From the NCBI GenBank assembly GCA_963575745.1, contig CAUYUJ010003891.1:649693-670692 (forward strand): a stretch of DNA of 21,000 nt. Reading direction: 5' to 3'. This DNA comes from Prorocentrum cordatum (Eukaryota > Sar > Dinophyceae > Prorocentrales > Prorocentraceae). Positions 1-8,665 of this stretch are shown piece by piece (position 1 is the first letter of the stretch; each line of letters opens with the position of its first letter). The translations under genes were made by a program, and so were the position numbers. The notes under the pieces are model-generated. The model saw only the letters and a list, made by a program, of their open reading frames with translations, was not told the DNA's origin and made no database searches.

Positions 1-1539
1 CCTCGTCATCGGCCTCGCGGCTCTCGCCGTTCGGGTCGCCGCCCGGGCGCGGGCGCCCCTCCGCCGGCGCCCAATCGACCTTCGACCTCTTCCCGCCTCG
101 CTGACTCTTCGGCCGCTGCCTGTCAGCCTTGCACTGCGCCCTCTCGTGGGACTTCCAGATCACGTACGTCAGCTCGGCGGCCCGCGCGTCGATCAGCTCG
201 CAGCGCTGCCCTTGGCTCATCGGGCGGCCCAACACCATGGCCAACGCGATGACACCCTGCGCCGCCCCCGCGCCCTGCAGCCCCCCCATGCTCCGCAGCC
301 GCTCCTGCGTCTCCACGAGGGCGCTGCGGCCGCCCTCGTAGAGCTTCGCCAGCGCCGTCGGGGCCACGCGCGCCCTGGCCCCTCCCGCTGGAGCGCCCGC
401 AGTAGTACGGCATCGCCGCAGGGTCGTATGCAAGCTGCCTTTGGGGTTCGCCGCCTTCTCCTTCAGCTGCGCGATCTGGTCCTGCAGCGGGTCCTCGAAC
501 TCCCCGAGGTTGCCGACCTCCTCCCGCGACGCCGCGCTCGAGCTCGGCGTGGGCGACCAAGACTGAGCCTCGGTGGACAGGCCCGCGTCTTCCTGAGCAC
601 ATCCTCGTGATCGGTCAGCTTCTAAATGAAGGTGTCCACGTCGGCCATCGTCAGTTCACCTGGTCGAGGCCCAGGCGGCTCCGCCGGCGGCAGCAGAGGG
701 GGCCCAGCACTCGCAGCACCCGAAGCCCCGTCGCCGCCCTCAACCCTCGACTTCAGCTCGCAGACCACACTGGCAAGGTCCGATTGCCCGCGCGCGAGCT
801 CGGCGAACGGCGCCTTGGTGCCCGTCTCCACGTCACTGTCGCTGCCGTCGACACCTCCGTAGACGCTGCCCACCTCCGAATCGTTGCGACTCTCACTCTC
901 GGAGTCGACAGCCATCCCTCTCCCCAGGAACAACCGCGCCTCGTAGAGCACGACCACCGCCACTCTCACGTACCCGATGAGAACCTCGAGGGTCCCGCTG
1001 CTTTAGAGCTCGTAGGCGAAATCGCGGAAGTTTTCGAAGTCCTTCACCGCCTGGAGCGCCGCCAGGGAGGCGTGGTATGTGGCCGAGATAAGGGGTCCCA
1101 GCTGCAAGAAGCGCCAGATCCGCCATGTGACGAAACCTCCATCGGCAAAGCTCCCCCACGCCCGATGGCTCCAGGTCGTGACGATCGCGGATATCACGCC
1201 CTTGCCCATCCACGTTGCGACCTTTGTGGGGTTGCTGTTTTTTTGGGCAACCTTGAGGTCCATCTTGACCGAAGCGGCGCCCGCCTGCCCCAGCTCATGT
1301 CGCACGATCAGCCGCTCCGCGGCGATCACCGCCTGCTCCCGCCGCTTCTCCAAAAGACCAGGGTGCTCTGGCCAAGCCACCCCACGTTTGGGACGAGCAT
1401 GCATGTGGGTCTTGTCCCGTGGGTTGATGATCACAACACGCTGCGCAAGGTCCACCGCCGCCCACCCTGGGCTGTTGGCGGCCCCCGCTCGAGACATCAA
1501 GAGCATCACCACCCCAGTGCTGCGCCCTCGCGCCTGCAC
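1..1539 (-). pseudogene. Decayed protein-coding remnant A (unidentified)
   Basis: The minus strand carries an ordinary-looking protein frame in pieces. From 1539 to 1006 it encodes about 178 residues rich in hydrophobic and Trp positions (for example WMGKGVISAIVTTWSHRAW). A TAA at 1005-1003 interrupts it and the same frame continues to a TAG at 624-622, through an acidic, Ser-rich stretch (AVDSESESRNDSEVGS). Near 600 the sensible reading moves to another frame, which stays open to the window edge with motifs such as LAKLYEGGRSALVETQERLR and a basic tail. An in-frame TAG lies just upstream of 1539, so the true start is not visible. One alternative to decay for the 660-620 break is a 38-base GT..AG intron (CAG/GTGAAC to TTTAG), which joins the two frames in matching phase but is very short. 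I do not recognise the family. Confidence 0.5.
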
Positions 1540-1574
1540 CTACACTCTGCTCCAGCCTTGTCCGCTTGAAGTGT

Positions 1575-1604
1575 CCAATCCAATCCAATCCAATCCAATC
1601 CAAT
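1575..1604. repeat. (CCAAT)6 pentanucleotide microsatellite
   Basis: Six perfect tandem copies of CCAAT run directly into a TCC tract. Confidence 0.9.
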
Positions 1605-1744
1605 CCTCCTCCTCCTCATCTTCCTCCTCTTCCTCCTCTTCCTCCTCTTCCTCCTCCTCCTCCTCCCCCTCCTCCTCCTCCCCCTCCCCCTCCTCCTCCT
1701 CCTCCTCCTCCTCCTCCTCCTCCTCCTCCTCCTCCTCCTCCACC
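1605..1744. repeat. TCC/TTCC pyrimidine microsatellite
   Basis: About 140 bases of almost pure pyrimidine on the plus strand, mostly TCC with some TCTTCC and CCCC variants. It gives poly-Ser, poly-Pro or poly-Glu in whichever frame is read, so the long frames across it are compositional. Confidence 0.95.
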
Positions 1745-1830
1745 ATGAAGCCCGCGGGCGCTTCCCGCCAAGGCTCCCCGTCGACCTCCGACGGGCGCTC
1801 GATCGGCTCCTCGGCCACCGTCGGCCCGCG

Positions 1831-2058
1831 GCCCTCGAGTAGCTCAGGGGGGCCGTCCGGCTCGGAGGGCATGAGAGCGCCTATCGGGGCCAACCCGAAG
1901 CGCTCGATCGCCGGCGCCGTGGTGGTGAGTCCCGAGCCCCATGGGCCCTCGAGTAGCTCAGGGGGGCCGTCCAGCTCGGAGAGCGCGAGAGCGCCTATCG
2001 GGGCCAACCCGAAGCGCTCGATCGCCGGCGCCGTGGTGGTGAGTCCCGAGCCCCTGGG
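1831..2058. repeat. 114-bp tandem duplication (38 codons)
   Basis: Two adjacent copies, 1831-1944 and 1945-2058, differ at only a few positions. The period is a multiple of three, so all frames are kept across both copies. On the minus strand the copies read as a repeated peptide with DGPPELLEG and APIGAL. On the plus strand each copy contains GGTGAGT, an ideal splice-donor string. No start codon or family supports a real gene. An in-frame TGA on the minus strand lies just upstream, near 2069. Confidence 0.85.
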
Positions 2059-2193
2059 CTCGAATCAGGGCTGGAAGGGTCCCAAGGCTCAAGGTGTTGG
2101 CATTCCCCTGCTCCTCTTCGAGCCGAGACGATGAGGATGGAGGCGGCTCCTTTGGGTTAGCACGGGGTTCGCGCATGTGTCAAAATAACGCGT

Positions 2194-2521
2194 ATTGTGT
2201 TGTGTGTGTGCGTGTGTTTGTGCGTGTGCTTGTGCGTGTGCGCGTGCGCGTGCGCGTGCGCGTGCGCGTGCGTCTACGTGTGCGCGTGCGCATGCGCGTG
2301 CGCGTGCGCGCGCGTTGTGTCGTGTGGTGTCGTGTCGTGTCGTGTCGTGTTGTGTTGTGTCGTGTTGTGTGATGTGTTGTGTGTTGTGTGTTGTGTGTTG
2401 TGTGTTGTGTGTTGTGTTGTGTGTTATGTGTGTGTGTGTGTGCGCGTGTGGGTATTTTGCTTGTGTATATGTGTGTGCGTGTGTGCGTGTGTGTGTGTGT
2501 GTGCGTGTGTGCGTGTGTGTG

Positions 2522-2552
<31 letters not shown>
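2194..2552. repeat. Compound GT/GC alternating microsatellite
   Basis: About 360 bases of nearly uninterrupted GT/GC dinucleotides and derived blocks: GTGCGC repeats (about 2225-2320), GTGTC/GTGTT pentamers (about 2325-2375), a TGTGTTG heptamer block (about 2375-2425), then GT runs with GC steps to 2552. Alternating purine-pyrimidine sequence of this length favours left-handed Z-DNA. Cys/Val-rich and His/Thr-rich frames through it are artefacts. Confidence 0.95.
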
Positions 2553-2818
2553 CCAGGGGGGCTCGTGGAGAGGACGGGGAGGACGGGGACAGGGGGAAAA
2601 ACGCGGGGGGATGAGGAAGCGGAATGGGGAGCAGAGGTGAAGGGACTTGTTCGACCACTAGGGGGAGGAGGAACCGAACCAACGGAGAAACGCCAGCTTG
2701 AGTGCCACTGGTGCCCCGAGTAAGTCACCCGAGACGCTCGGCGATGACCCACCATGGCTCGGAAGTCCCAAACAGGCAGTGAATCAAGGAGACAGACCGC
2801 GCAGTGACCTCGAACTCC
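2553..2818. other. No gene seen
   Basis: G-rich flank of the GT tract followed by ordinary GC-rich sequence. I see no coherent coding frame, RNA gene or repeat. Confidence 0.6.
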
Positions 2819-3616
2819 CTAGAAAGACTTCACCGCGCGGTCCGTCGCCGCACGGCTTTGGGGGGCCCCGACATTTCCCCAGCCCGATCGACCTGGGCCT
2901 GGCGCGAGGGAGCCGCCACGCGAACGAGCCGACTGCGGAGCCCGGTCCCCCTCGGGGCCGTGGGCGCCCACGCGCGCGGCGGCGGCAGAGACGCGCGCCT
3001 TCTTCTGCTCCTTCACCATGACTTCCTTCTGGTCCTGGCGTGCCGCCGGGGCGAGCGCGGGCAATCGGGGGGGGGGGCTCTCCAGGCACAGTTCCTCGTC
3101 CTCGTCCCGGTCATCGCCCTCCCCTTCTTCCTGCATCCCTCCTCCCCCAATCGAGCGGGTTCGATTTGCTTCTGCTAGCCTTGCGGGACTTGCGCCGCCC
3201 AGCACGCCAGAGGCCTTTCGGAACAGGGCCTGCTGGCCAACCGACGGGTCGGAGGCATGCTCAATTGTTCGCAATATTAGCGCCTCCAGAATTTTTTGCG
3301 AGGCTGCCACCCCGAGTCGGGTGCATTCCTTGGCCCACCAGCGCTTCTGCGCGCAAGGGTGTGGTGTCGGCTCAGTTGCCGCCGCTTCCTTTCTTTACCT
3401 CTGAGGGTGGAGGTGGACAGGTGGGCGCGGGGGGGGTCGGGGCAAGAGAACACGCAACTTCTGGGGACCCAGGCCGATCGGCCTTCTGGGATGAGCTCGC
3501 TGGCCTTCCGGAAGCCGGTGGTCCCGTTGTTGGCAACGATTTTTTCGAGCTTGCCATCACGCTTGCCTTTGGTCTCTGTCAAATCGAAAACATCCCTCCT
3601 CACCGTTCCGTCCTAC
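2819..3616 (-). pseudogene. Decayed protein-coding remnant B (unidentified)
   Basis: Two overlapping minus-strand frames each read like protein for part of their length. The upstream one opens after a TAG at about 3617 and includes FDLTETKGKRDGKLEKIV and TGFRKASELIPEGRSAWVP. It degrades near 3480. From about 3355 another frame takes over with RWWAKECTRLGVAASQKILE and TIEHASDPSVGQQALF, then an acidic low-complexity run (EEGEGDDRDEDEE), ending at 2819. The change of frame could be an indel. It could also be a short intron: an AGAG/GTAAAG donor-like string and a CTTGCGCGCAG acceptor-like string lie 52 bases apart, but their phases do not join the two frames. No family recognised. The last ~90 residues are Arg/Gly/Ala-rich and may not be coding. 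Confidence 0.4.
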
Positions 3617-4244
3617 TCCCTCCGCGGCCCTCCTGCGACCCCCTACCTCCGCACTCTCATTTCCCCCCCGCCACTTTTTCCCACCCCCTCCGCCCCGCTC
3701 TCCACCACGTTCCCGTCCTCCTCCAATTCCTTCTCCTCATCCTCCTCCTCACTTCGTCTTCCTCTTCTCGCGCAGCGAGGCTCCTCCCTCCATTGCCAAA
3801 GGTCTCCTCTTGCAGCCGTGCGTGGCTCCACGTCCCCACGACCAGGGCCGCGGTCCACACGGAGCGTTGTGCCTTCAAGTTGGCTCTTATCATGGACGAT
3901 GCCCTTCTTAGTTCCCTCCTAGTCCACCCTCTTTTCTCTTCCTCCTACCTCCATTCCCCCGTCCCGCTCGCCCCATCATCCTCCAACCTCCTCCCCGTTC
4001 CGTTCCCTTTACCAATCCTTCATCACTCATCAGCCATCCGTTTCCTCCTCCCCCTTCTCCTGCTCCTGTTCCTAGATTCCCACCTCCGCATCATGATTCT
4101 TCGACTACCCCAACCTCCTCCCTGAGTCCCCATATTGTGCATCATCCTCTCCCCTGCCTCATGGGTTCTCATCCTCCGCCACCTAGCCCTCTTTTTTCCT
4201 TCACATCCTCCTCTTCCTCCAGTTCTCTCTCGTTCTCCTTACGA
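3617..4244. other. Pyrimidine-rich stretch, no gene
   Basis: The plus strand is dominated by C and T runs (CCTCCT, TTCCTC) over about 600 bases. Frames across it are Pro/Leu/Ser-rich and have no protein character. It could be an extended polypyrimidine tract or simply low-complexity DNA. Confidence 0.6.
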
Positions 4245-5579
4245 TCAACAAAAGCTGTTAAACACGAGCGACCGAACATAATGAGGCACTGAAGATGCAC
4301 TCGCGCCTCCACCGACGCCTTTCCCCTCCAAATGGATAGGGACCATGCGAGCCCCCGCTGCCGACGCGCGCATGCTGATTGACTGCTCGCGGCTGACGCA
4401 TCGCCAGCGACGAAGGAGACGAGGCGCGCCAACGAAGGAGACGAGGCGGATTGCCTTCTCCAGGTCCGCGAGGCGACGGCAGGCGCTCAAAATACGAGCG
4501 GCGCAGAACGGAGGGCCGACGAAAACCATGAGCTTCGAAACGACAGCCACACACAAGGCCATCTGGCGTTGCAGACAATACGTCGGCAGCAGCAAGCAGA
4601 AGTCTGGCAGGATGAGGTTGACGCGTTTGCAAACCTGAGCGTTCGCAGACACGGAGTCGATCGAAGGACTCAGGCAGGCCAACAAACCGGCGGACATCAA
4701 CTGCAACATGTCCACGCGAATGGCACGAAGTAGAGCTGCAAACGTGCAGTCGGCGCTGGCGCGTTCGAGCACGGCGGGCGGGAACGCGAGCTCCTCTGAA
4801 GAAACCTCGGCGCCCCCCGTTTCGTAATGGATCATTCCGCGCGAACTGATGACCTCGAAAGACGCTGGCGCGGAACTTCCCAACTTCGCATTCACGAGCG
4901 TCTCGCCCCGCTGGATGTGCATCGCAAGCCAACTCAACGTCGCGGAGTCGCCTCCCAAACAAAGCTTCTTCCGCAGAGACTCCGCCTGACGCTTGCAGAA
5001 CACGCCGGCAATGCAATGGCCCGCACCCCTGGCGAAAGCGCGGCTGCCGCTGCGCCGCCGAAGCCCCCGCGCAAAACTTTGCGCCCGAATCCGAGAAGAA
5101 AACCCGCAGCATGCGCAGAGGCGCCCGCGGGTCCCACATCGAATGCTGAGGGTCGTCGTTGAGGCCCCGCCCAAACATCGGGTCGCCCTGCGGAGGAAGG
5201 GGCCGCGCGCGGCCGCGGCGAAACAAACGCGTTGTCTCGAGGGGAAGGAGGATCATTCTTCTTCGCGCACTTGACATTGAATGCATCCATCTGGATCTCC
5301 AGCCGCGCGGCGATGTCCGCCTTGGCCTTCGCCTCGGCGTGTCTAGCAGCCACTCCGCGCGCGCGGCGGAACCGCGGCTGGTTGGCCTTCGGGCCCTCTG
5401 CCGCCGCGGCCCGGCCGCCGCCCCGCCCCCGCCTCGGACCCGGGGCCCTCTGCCGCAACGGCGGCGAGCGCGAGCGCATCCATCGCCTGCCAGGGCAGGC
5501 TCGAGAACGGCAGCTGGCCCGATCCAAGAAGTCCGACTACGGAGAGGATGAACGAGCGGAAGGGGAAGGGAAAACGCAA
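4245..5579 (-). pseudogene. Coding remnant C (unidentified), in three frames
   Basis: A minus-strand protein frame can be followed in order through several frames. A leader from 5579 (PFPFRSFILSVVGLLGSG, then MDALALAAVAAEGP) passes to KANQPRFRRARGVAARHAEA and MDAFNVKCAKKND. It continues as GDPMFGRGLNDDPQHSMWDP and FFSDSGAKFCAGASAAQ. The longest part is HCIAGVFCKRQAESLRKK, LSWLAMHIQRGETLVNAKLG and LPDFCLLLPTYCLQRQ. The first shift coincides with a 52-base segment flanked by direct repeats. The second coincides with a pyrimidine-rich acceptor-like string (CCCCTTCCTCCGCAG/GG) near 5190. The third, near 5040, looks like a one-base indel. It may be a multi-exon gene with tiny introns or a decayed copy. 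I do not recognise the family. The Leu/Val/Cys-rich C-terminal half may be membrane associated. Confidence 0.4.
5391..5456 (-). repeat. 52-base segment with 14-base direct repeats
   Basis: The string GCGGCAGAGGGCCC (minus strand) occurs at 5456-5443 and again at 5404-5391, exactly 52 bases apart. Upstream the frame reads LAAVAAEGP and downstream it reads AAAEGPKANQP in a frame shifted by one. Removing one repeat plus spacer would join the two. This fits either an insertion with target duplication or a very short intron with repeats at its ends. Confidence 0.6.
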
Positions 5580-5639
5580 GCATCACGCACAAGAAGAAGA
5601 CAGATGTCGCATCGGAAGCGCGTGGATCGAACTCGAGTC

Positions 5640-5860
5640 GAAACGAGGTCGACCCCCTATCGAATCTGACTCGCGGCGATCGGGGCTCGCTCGGTCGGAA
5701 TCGAATCGACTGGACTCGCGTCGGTCGGTCGCGCTCGCGTCGGTTGGACTCGCGCCGATCGAACTCGCGCTGCCCGGACTCGCGCCGAACTCGCATCGAT
5801 TGGTCTCGCATCGACCGGGATCGAGCCGATCTGGGTCGAATCGATGGCCTCGGCCGCGCG
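5640..5860. repeat. Degenerate TCG-rich short tandem repeat
   Basis: Repeated variants of ACTCGCGCCGATCGG with a spacing of roughly 11-17 bases run through this stretch, for example around 5715-5830. The minus-strand frame reads as RES/REF-N/D-RR repeats, a consequence of the nucleotide repeat. Confidence 0.6.
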
Positions 5861-6398
5861 CTGCGACGACGTGACAGACGCTGGGGCCAGCGCCGTCGCC
5901 GCGCCGTCGCCGCGACGTTGCCGGCGCCGCCGTCGCAGCGGTGGAAGCGGGGGGTAACGGGCGGAAAAACTGTCTCGCGCGCACGGCGGCGAGGCGAGGA
6001 AAGTCAGCGAACCCCGCGCCGCGCGCGATTCAACGCGCGCAGCACGCGCGGCGACGCGCGCAGGCGCTTGCGGCGGCGCAGAACAAATAACGGAACAGGA
6101 GGGGCAAGGGGAGAGAGGAGAAGGGAAAAGAGTCGCGCGCTGCATCGACGAAAGAGGGGCGCATGAGTCGCGCGCTGCAGCGACGAAGACAAAGGGGCAC
6201 CGACAATGAGCTTGCGCACTTCCCAATGCGCGGGTCGCAGGCCAGCTCCTCCCCAGCGGAGGCTGCGCTGGCGCCGAAGGCGGGCGCTGCCCGCTTACCC
6301 CGGCCGAGCGCCCGCGGGCGGCCGAGGCGGCCCAGCGACGGGTCGATGCGGTCCAAGCGCGGGGCAACTTCCTCGACGCAGCGCCCCGCCCCGCGGCC
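5861..6398. other. No convincing gene
   Basis: GC-rich sequence downstream (minus strand) of the sulfotransferase-like exon. The exon frame stays open to about 6030 but loses protein character after about 6400, becoming Arg/Ala/Gly-rich and then Leu/Ser/Phe-rich. It may be intron. I see no other feature. Confidence 0.5.
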
Positions 6399-6723
6399 GC
6401 CCCGCTCGACGCCCGCGACAAATTCCCTCGCGGAGCGGGTCTTGCCTGAGCAGCCTGCGCCACGCACCTTCGCGATGGGCTCGAACGTCTTGTCGTCGAG
6501 CGGAAGGCCCGCGCGCGAGAGCGCCTCCAGGGCGGCCCCCGGCTGTTTCGCGAGATCCTCGTGGCGCACGATGAACGCGCGGCTGCGCGTGGACTCCGCC
6601 ATCACCTTGCCCTTGAGGGGCAGCCCGTAGGCGTGCTCCGCCCTCACCTCGTCGACGTTTTTGCGCGTCTGCACCTGGTTGCTGATCGGGTGCTTCAATG
6701 TCAGCGGGCCCTCCACGAGCCAC
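6399..6723 (-). pseudogene. Sulfotransferase-like exon or fragment
   Basis: The minus strand encodes about 106 residues: WLVEGPLTLKHPISN, then AEHAYGLPLKGKVM, then FIVRHEDLAKQPGAALEALS and RAGLPLDDKTFEPIAK. An [IVL]RYEDL-like motif followed by a helix and [LG]LP is characteristic of the C-terminal half of PAPS-dependent sulfotransferases, which move sulfate from PAPS to hydroxyl or amine groups. Here it reads VRHEDL (codons near 6566-6549). The N-terminal PAPS-binding loop is not in the window. A GCCGCAG/G acceptor-like string lies immediately upstream (AG at 6725-6724) and an AAG/GTGCGT donor-like string at 6467, so it may be one exon. The next residues, GAGCSGKT, match the Walker A pattern, but in the wrong place for this family and perhaps inside an intron. 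Whether the parent gene is functional cannot be judged. Family call by motif only. Confidence 0.45.
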
Positions 6724-7038
6724 CTGCGGCCGCGCCGCTGATGGCCGCTCTCTCAAGCGCGTAAGCCACCGCACGGCAGCGCGGCGAAAGCGCCGACTTA
6801 TGCAAAAATCTGGCAGAGGGTCATGCCGTTGGGCATGGAAAGGCGCGATGTACGCCCTGCCCGCTTTATCAGCGGCAACGCGGCGCGTGAAACTCAGCCG
6901 GCCAGCCATCTTGCAGCCCCCAGCCGGCGCGCAACGACTGCTTGCAAGGATCTCTTCAATAACCAGAGACCGCTTGCGTGCTTTAGCCTCGTCGATTTGC
7001 ACGCGCACTCTCCCCGCCATCACCCGGGTGACTCCAAC
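6724..7038 (-). pseudogene. Retroelement post-palm (RT thumb/connection) region
   Basis: The minus-strand frame from 7038 reads VGVTRVMAGRVRVQIDEAKA, then RKRSLVIEEILASSRC, KMAGRLSF, AGRAYIAPFHAQRHDPLPD and RFRRAAVRWLTRLRER. A conserved arrangement after the RT palm in these elements is a short beta segment (VLGV-like), an IDEAKA helix, AGRLSF and a WWL/RWL helix leading to RNase H. This piece therefore continues the RT at 8069-8665 across the interruption at 7039-8068. The frame is uninterrupted until it runs into the sulfotransferase-like exon at 6723. Downstream RNase H acidic residues are absent. Confidence 0.6.
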
Positions 7039-7380
7039 CTAAGACCCATGGAGGCCCAACCGGAAAGAAACAAAAAATGGGGCGCGCCGAAGAACCCAGG
7101 GGGTCCGGTTTCCGCGGAGGAAAGAAAAAAACCCTGGCGATGGGGTTCGAGCACGGGGGTTACCCCCCCCTCAAATTCCGGAAGAGGAATGAACTCCCAG
7201 CCGCGGGGGTGCCCGCGCGAGGGGCCCCACCCCCCCAAGCGCAACCAGAGGAAGAAAAGCGTGAGAGCCGAGACTGTAAGTGCAATGCAACAACACCTTA
7301 ACCGCGGTTGCACTAGGGATTTGCATTAGTACGGGAACAACTGAATTACAGCCGGTGAGGTTTGGGTTCGGGTTCGGGCT

Positions 7381-7615
7381 TATATATTGGGAACCCAGTA
7401 TATTGGAAACGCAATATATTGGAAACTCAATATATTGGAAACCCACTATATTGGAAACCCAATATATTCGAAACCCAATATATTAGAAACCCGATATATT
7501 GGAAACCCAAAAATATTGGGAACCCAATATATTAGGAACCCAATACATTGGAAACCCAATATATTGGAAACCTAATACATTGGAAACCCAATATATTTGA
7601 AACCCAATATATTGG
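7381..7615. repeat. 16-bp AT-rich minisatellite, about 14.6 copies
   Basis: The unit AATATATTGGAAACCC is repeated with scattered substitutions and one 17-base variant (near 7508). It is AT-rich within GC-rich surroundings. Because 16 is not a multiple of three and the unit lacks stops, several frames stay open on both strands. These are not genes. Confidence 0.95.
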
Positions 7616-7619
7616 AGAG

Positions 7620-7860
7620 TTGTTATGGTACCACTTAAACCGGGGAATTGTACGGGGGAGTTGTGCTCGGGAGTTGTACCATGGAGTTGTGCTAGTACTG
7701 GGGATTGGCGATAGGGCGTTGTTCTAGGGGGCGCAATTTTACCAGCTGTAATATGATACCAGCTGCACTCGAATATTTGCACGGCAGGACAACGTGCTCT
7801 CTAGGAACACCTGCGCGATAGGACATGATAGTACCAGTTGTACTCAAGTTCGAGTTGCAC
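7620..7860. repeat. Degenerate GAGTTGT / TACCAGCTG short repeats
   Basis: Beside the minisatellite, variants of GGGAGTTGTGCT / GGGAGTTGTACC recur four or five times at roughly 13-15-base spacing (7625-7705). Three copies of TACCAG(C/T)TG(T/C)A follow (7740, 7759 and 7832). They have no known function. Confidence 0.5.
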
Positions 7861-8068
7861 GGTAGTCGGAGGGGTTCAGGGGTTCCAACGGCAACGCGCG
7901 CGGGGAAGAAGGAAAGAAATCCATGCGCCGCCAGGGGTCCCGGGTTTAACGGGTCGCCGCGAAGGTTGAATAAGGTTGACCCCCCGCAGAAAGAAGAAAA
8001 GAAATCCGGCCGGGGGGTTGGGGGGTTGAGGGATGAGTCACGGGGGCGATTCCCCGCCAAAGGATCGG

Positions 8069-8665
8069 GGGTGGACTCCGCGAATTGGAAGCTCTTGGCT
8101 GGGCCCAGAGGCAACCCGAATATTAGCATCACAGCATCGCAACAACTGCGCCCGTCAAGCGGGCAGTCCACCGCGTCAGCTCCGAAGAAGCCATCGACGT
8201 GGCGGCCCGCGGTGGCGCGCAGCAGTGTCCTCATGACAGCCATGGCGATACTGGAGTCGCGGTGCCAGCTCGCCCCGGCGCTCGTCGCGCCGAACGGCAT
8301 GCCCACGTGGCGAGAGAACCGCGACTGGCCACTGCGCGCCCACGCTGCGCCCGCGAGGTCACCGTGGGAGGCTCGGATCGTAAAGCGTTTGAGAACTCGC
8401 TTCAATCTCGCTCCCAGCTCTCGAGAGGAACCTGTCGGCGGACTAACGAAAGCATGATCTCAACCATGAGGTCGACGGCGTCATGGCGAATTGCACCGCT
8501 CATCCCCGTGGCCAGATTGACCGCGAATTCCGCGCCAGTGCCATGGTCGGCAACCCTTGTCTTCCACTCTCCATTCCGCTCTTCCCGCGCGGGAATTCTC
8601 CCGGTGAGCCAGATATTCCCGGGCGTGAGACGGCAAAGGTGGATCTGGTTCTGTCGTTGCTCCAA
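8069..8665 (-). pseudogene. Reverse transcriptase domain, inactivated
   Basis: The minus strand shows RT motifs in order. GEWKTRVADHGTG and AIRHDAVDLM form the fingers. SWERD carries the motif A Asp (codon 8407-8405). KRFTIRASHGDLAGAAWARS and RHVGMPFGAT follow, then the motif C region RHVDGFFGADAVDC and LFG-like FGLPLGPAKSF. Motif C is normally Tyr-X-Asp-Asp. Here it is HVDG (codons 8201-8190), so the second Asp is lost. One base appears missing directly after the motif A Asp: GAT TGA AGC reads as a stop, but one extra T would give D-L-K and restore the frame. RTs of this type copy element RNA into cDNA. This copy cannot be active. Confidence 0.75.

Larger units (their letters stand above)
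7039..8068 (-). other. ~1.03-kb interruption inside the RT (insertion or intron)
   Basis: Protein similarity to RT stops at about 8069 (after KSFQFAE) and resumes at 7038 (VGVTRV). The intervening ~1 kb has no protein character. It holds a 16-bp AT-rich minisatellite, G-rich runs and short degenerate repeats. GGGTGACTCC at 7026-7035 and GGGTGGACTCC at 8069-8079 flank it as an imperfect direct repeat. At its minus-strand 3' end a T/C-rich tract (TTTTTTGTTTCTTTCC) precedes TCTTAG/G, a good splice acceptor. No GT donor is obvious at the 5' end. A GA donor is possible after TTCGCG. Either a non-autonomous insertion with target duplication or an introner-like intron would fit. Confidence 0.55.

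Noticed and set aside
123-602. 159-codon minus-strand frame
   Set aside because: Shadow of the better frame in remnant A, which reads LAKLYEGGRSALVETQERLR over the same DNA.
4258-5811. 517-codon minus-strand frame
   Set aside because: Mostly Arg-rich shadow of remnant C and of the TCG repeat. Only a middle part (about 5190-5045) is likely real.
6434-6457. GAGCSGKT as a Walker A ATP-binding loop
   Set aside because: It is C-terminal to a sulfotransferase-like motif, where no P-loop is expected, and may lie after a splice donor. No other NTPase motifs follow.
7141-7175. GGTTCGAGCAC as a tRNA B box or tRNA-derived SINE
   Set aside because: No matching A box or cloverleaf upstream.
7387-7575. 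Frames across the 16-bp minisatellite
   Set aside because: Repeat-derived and open on both strands.
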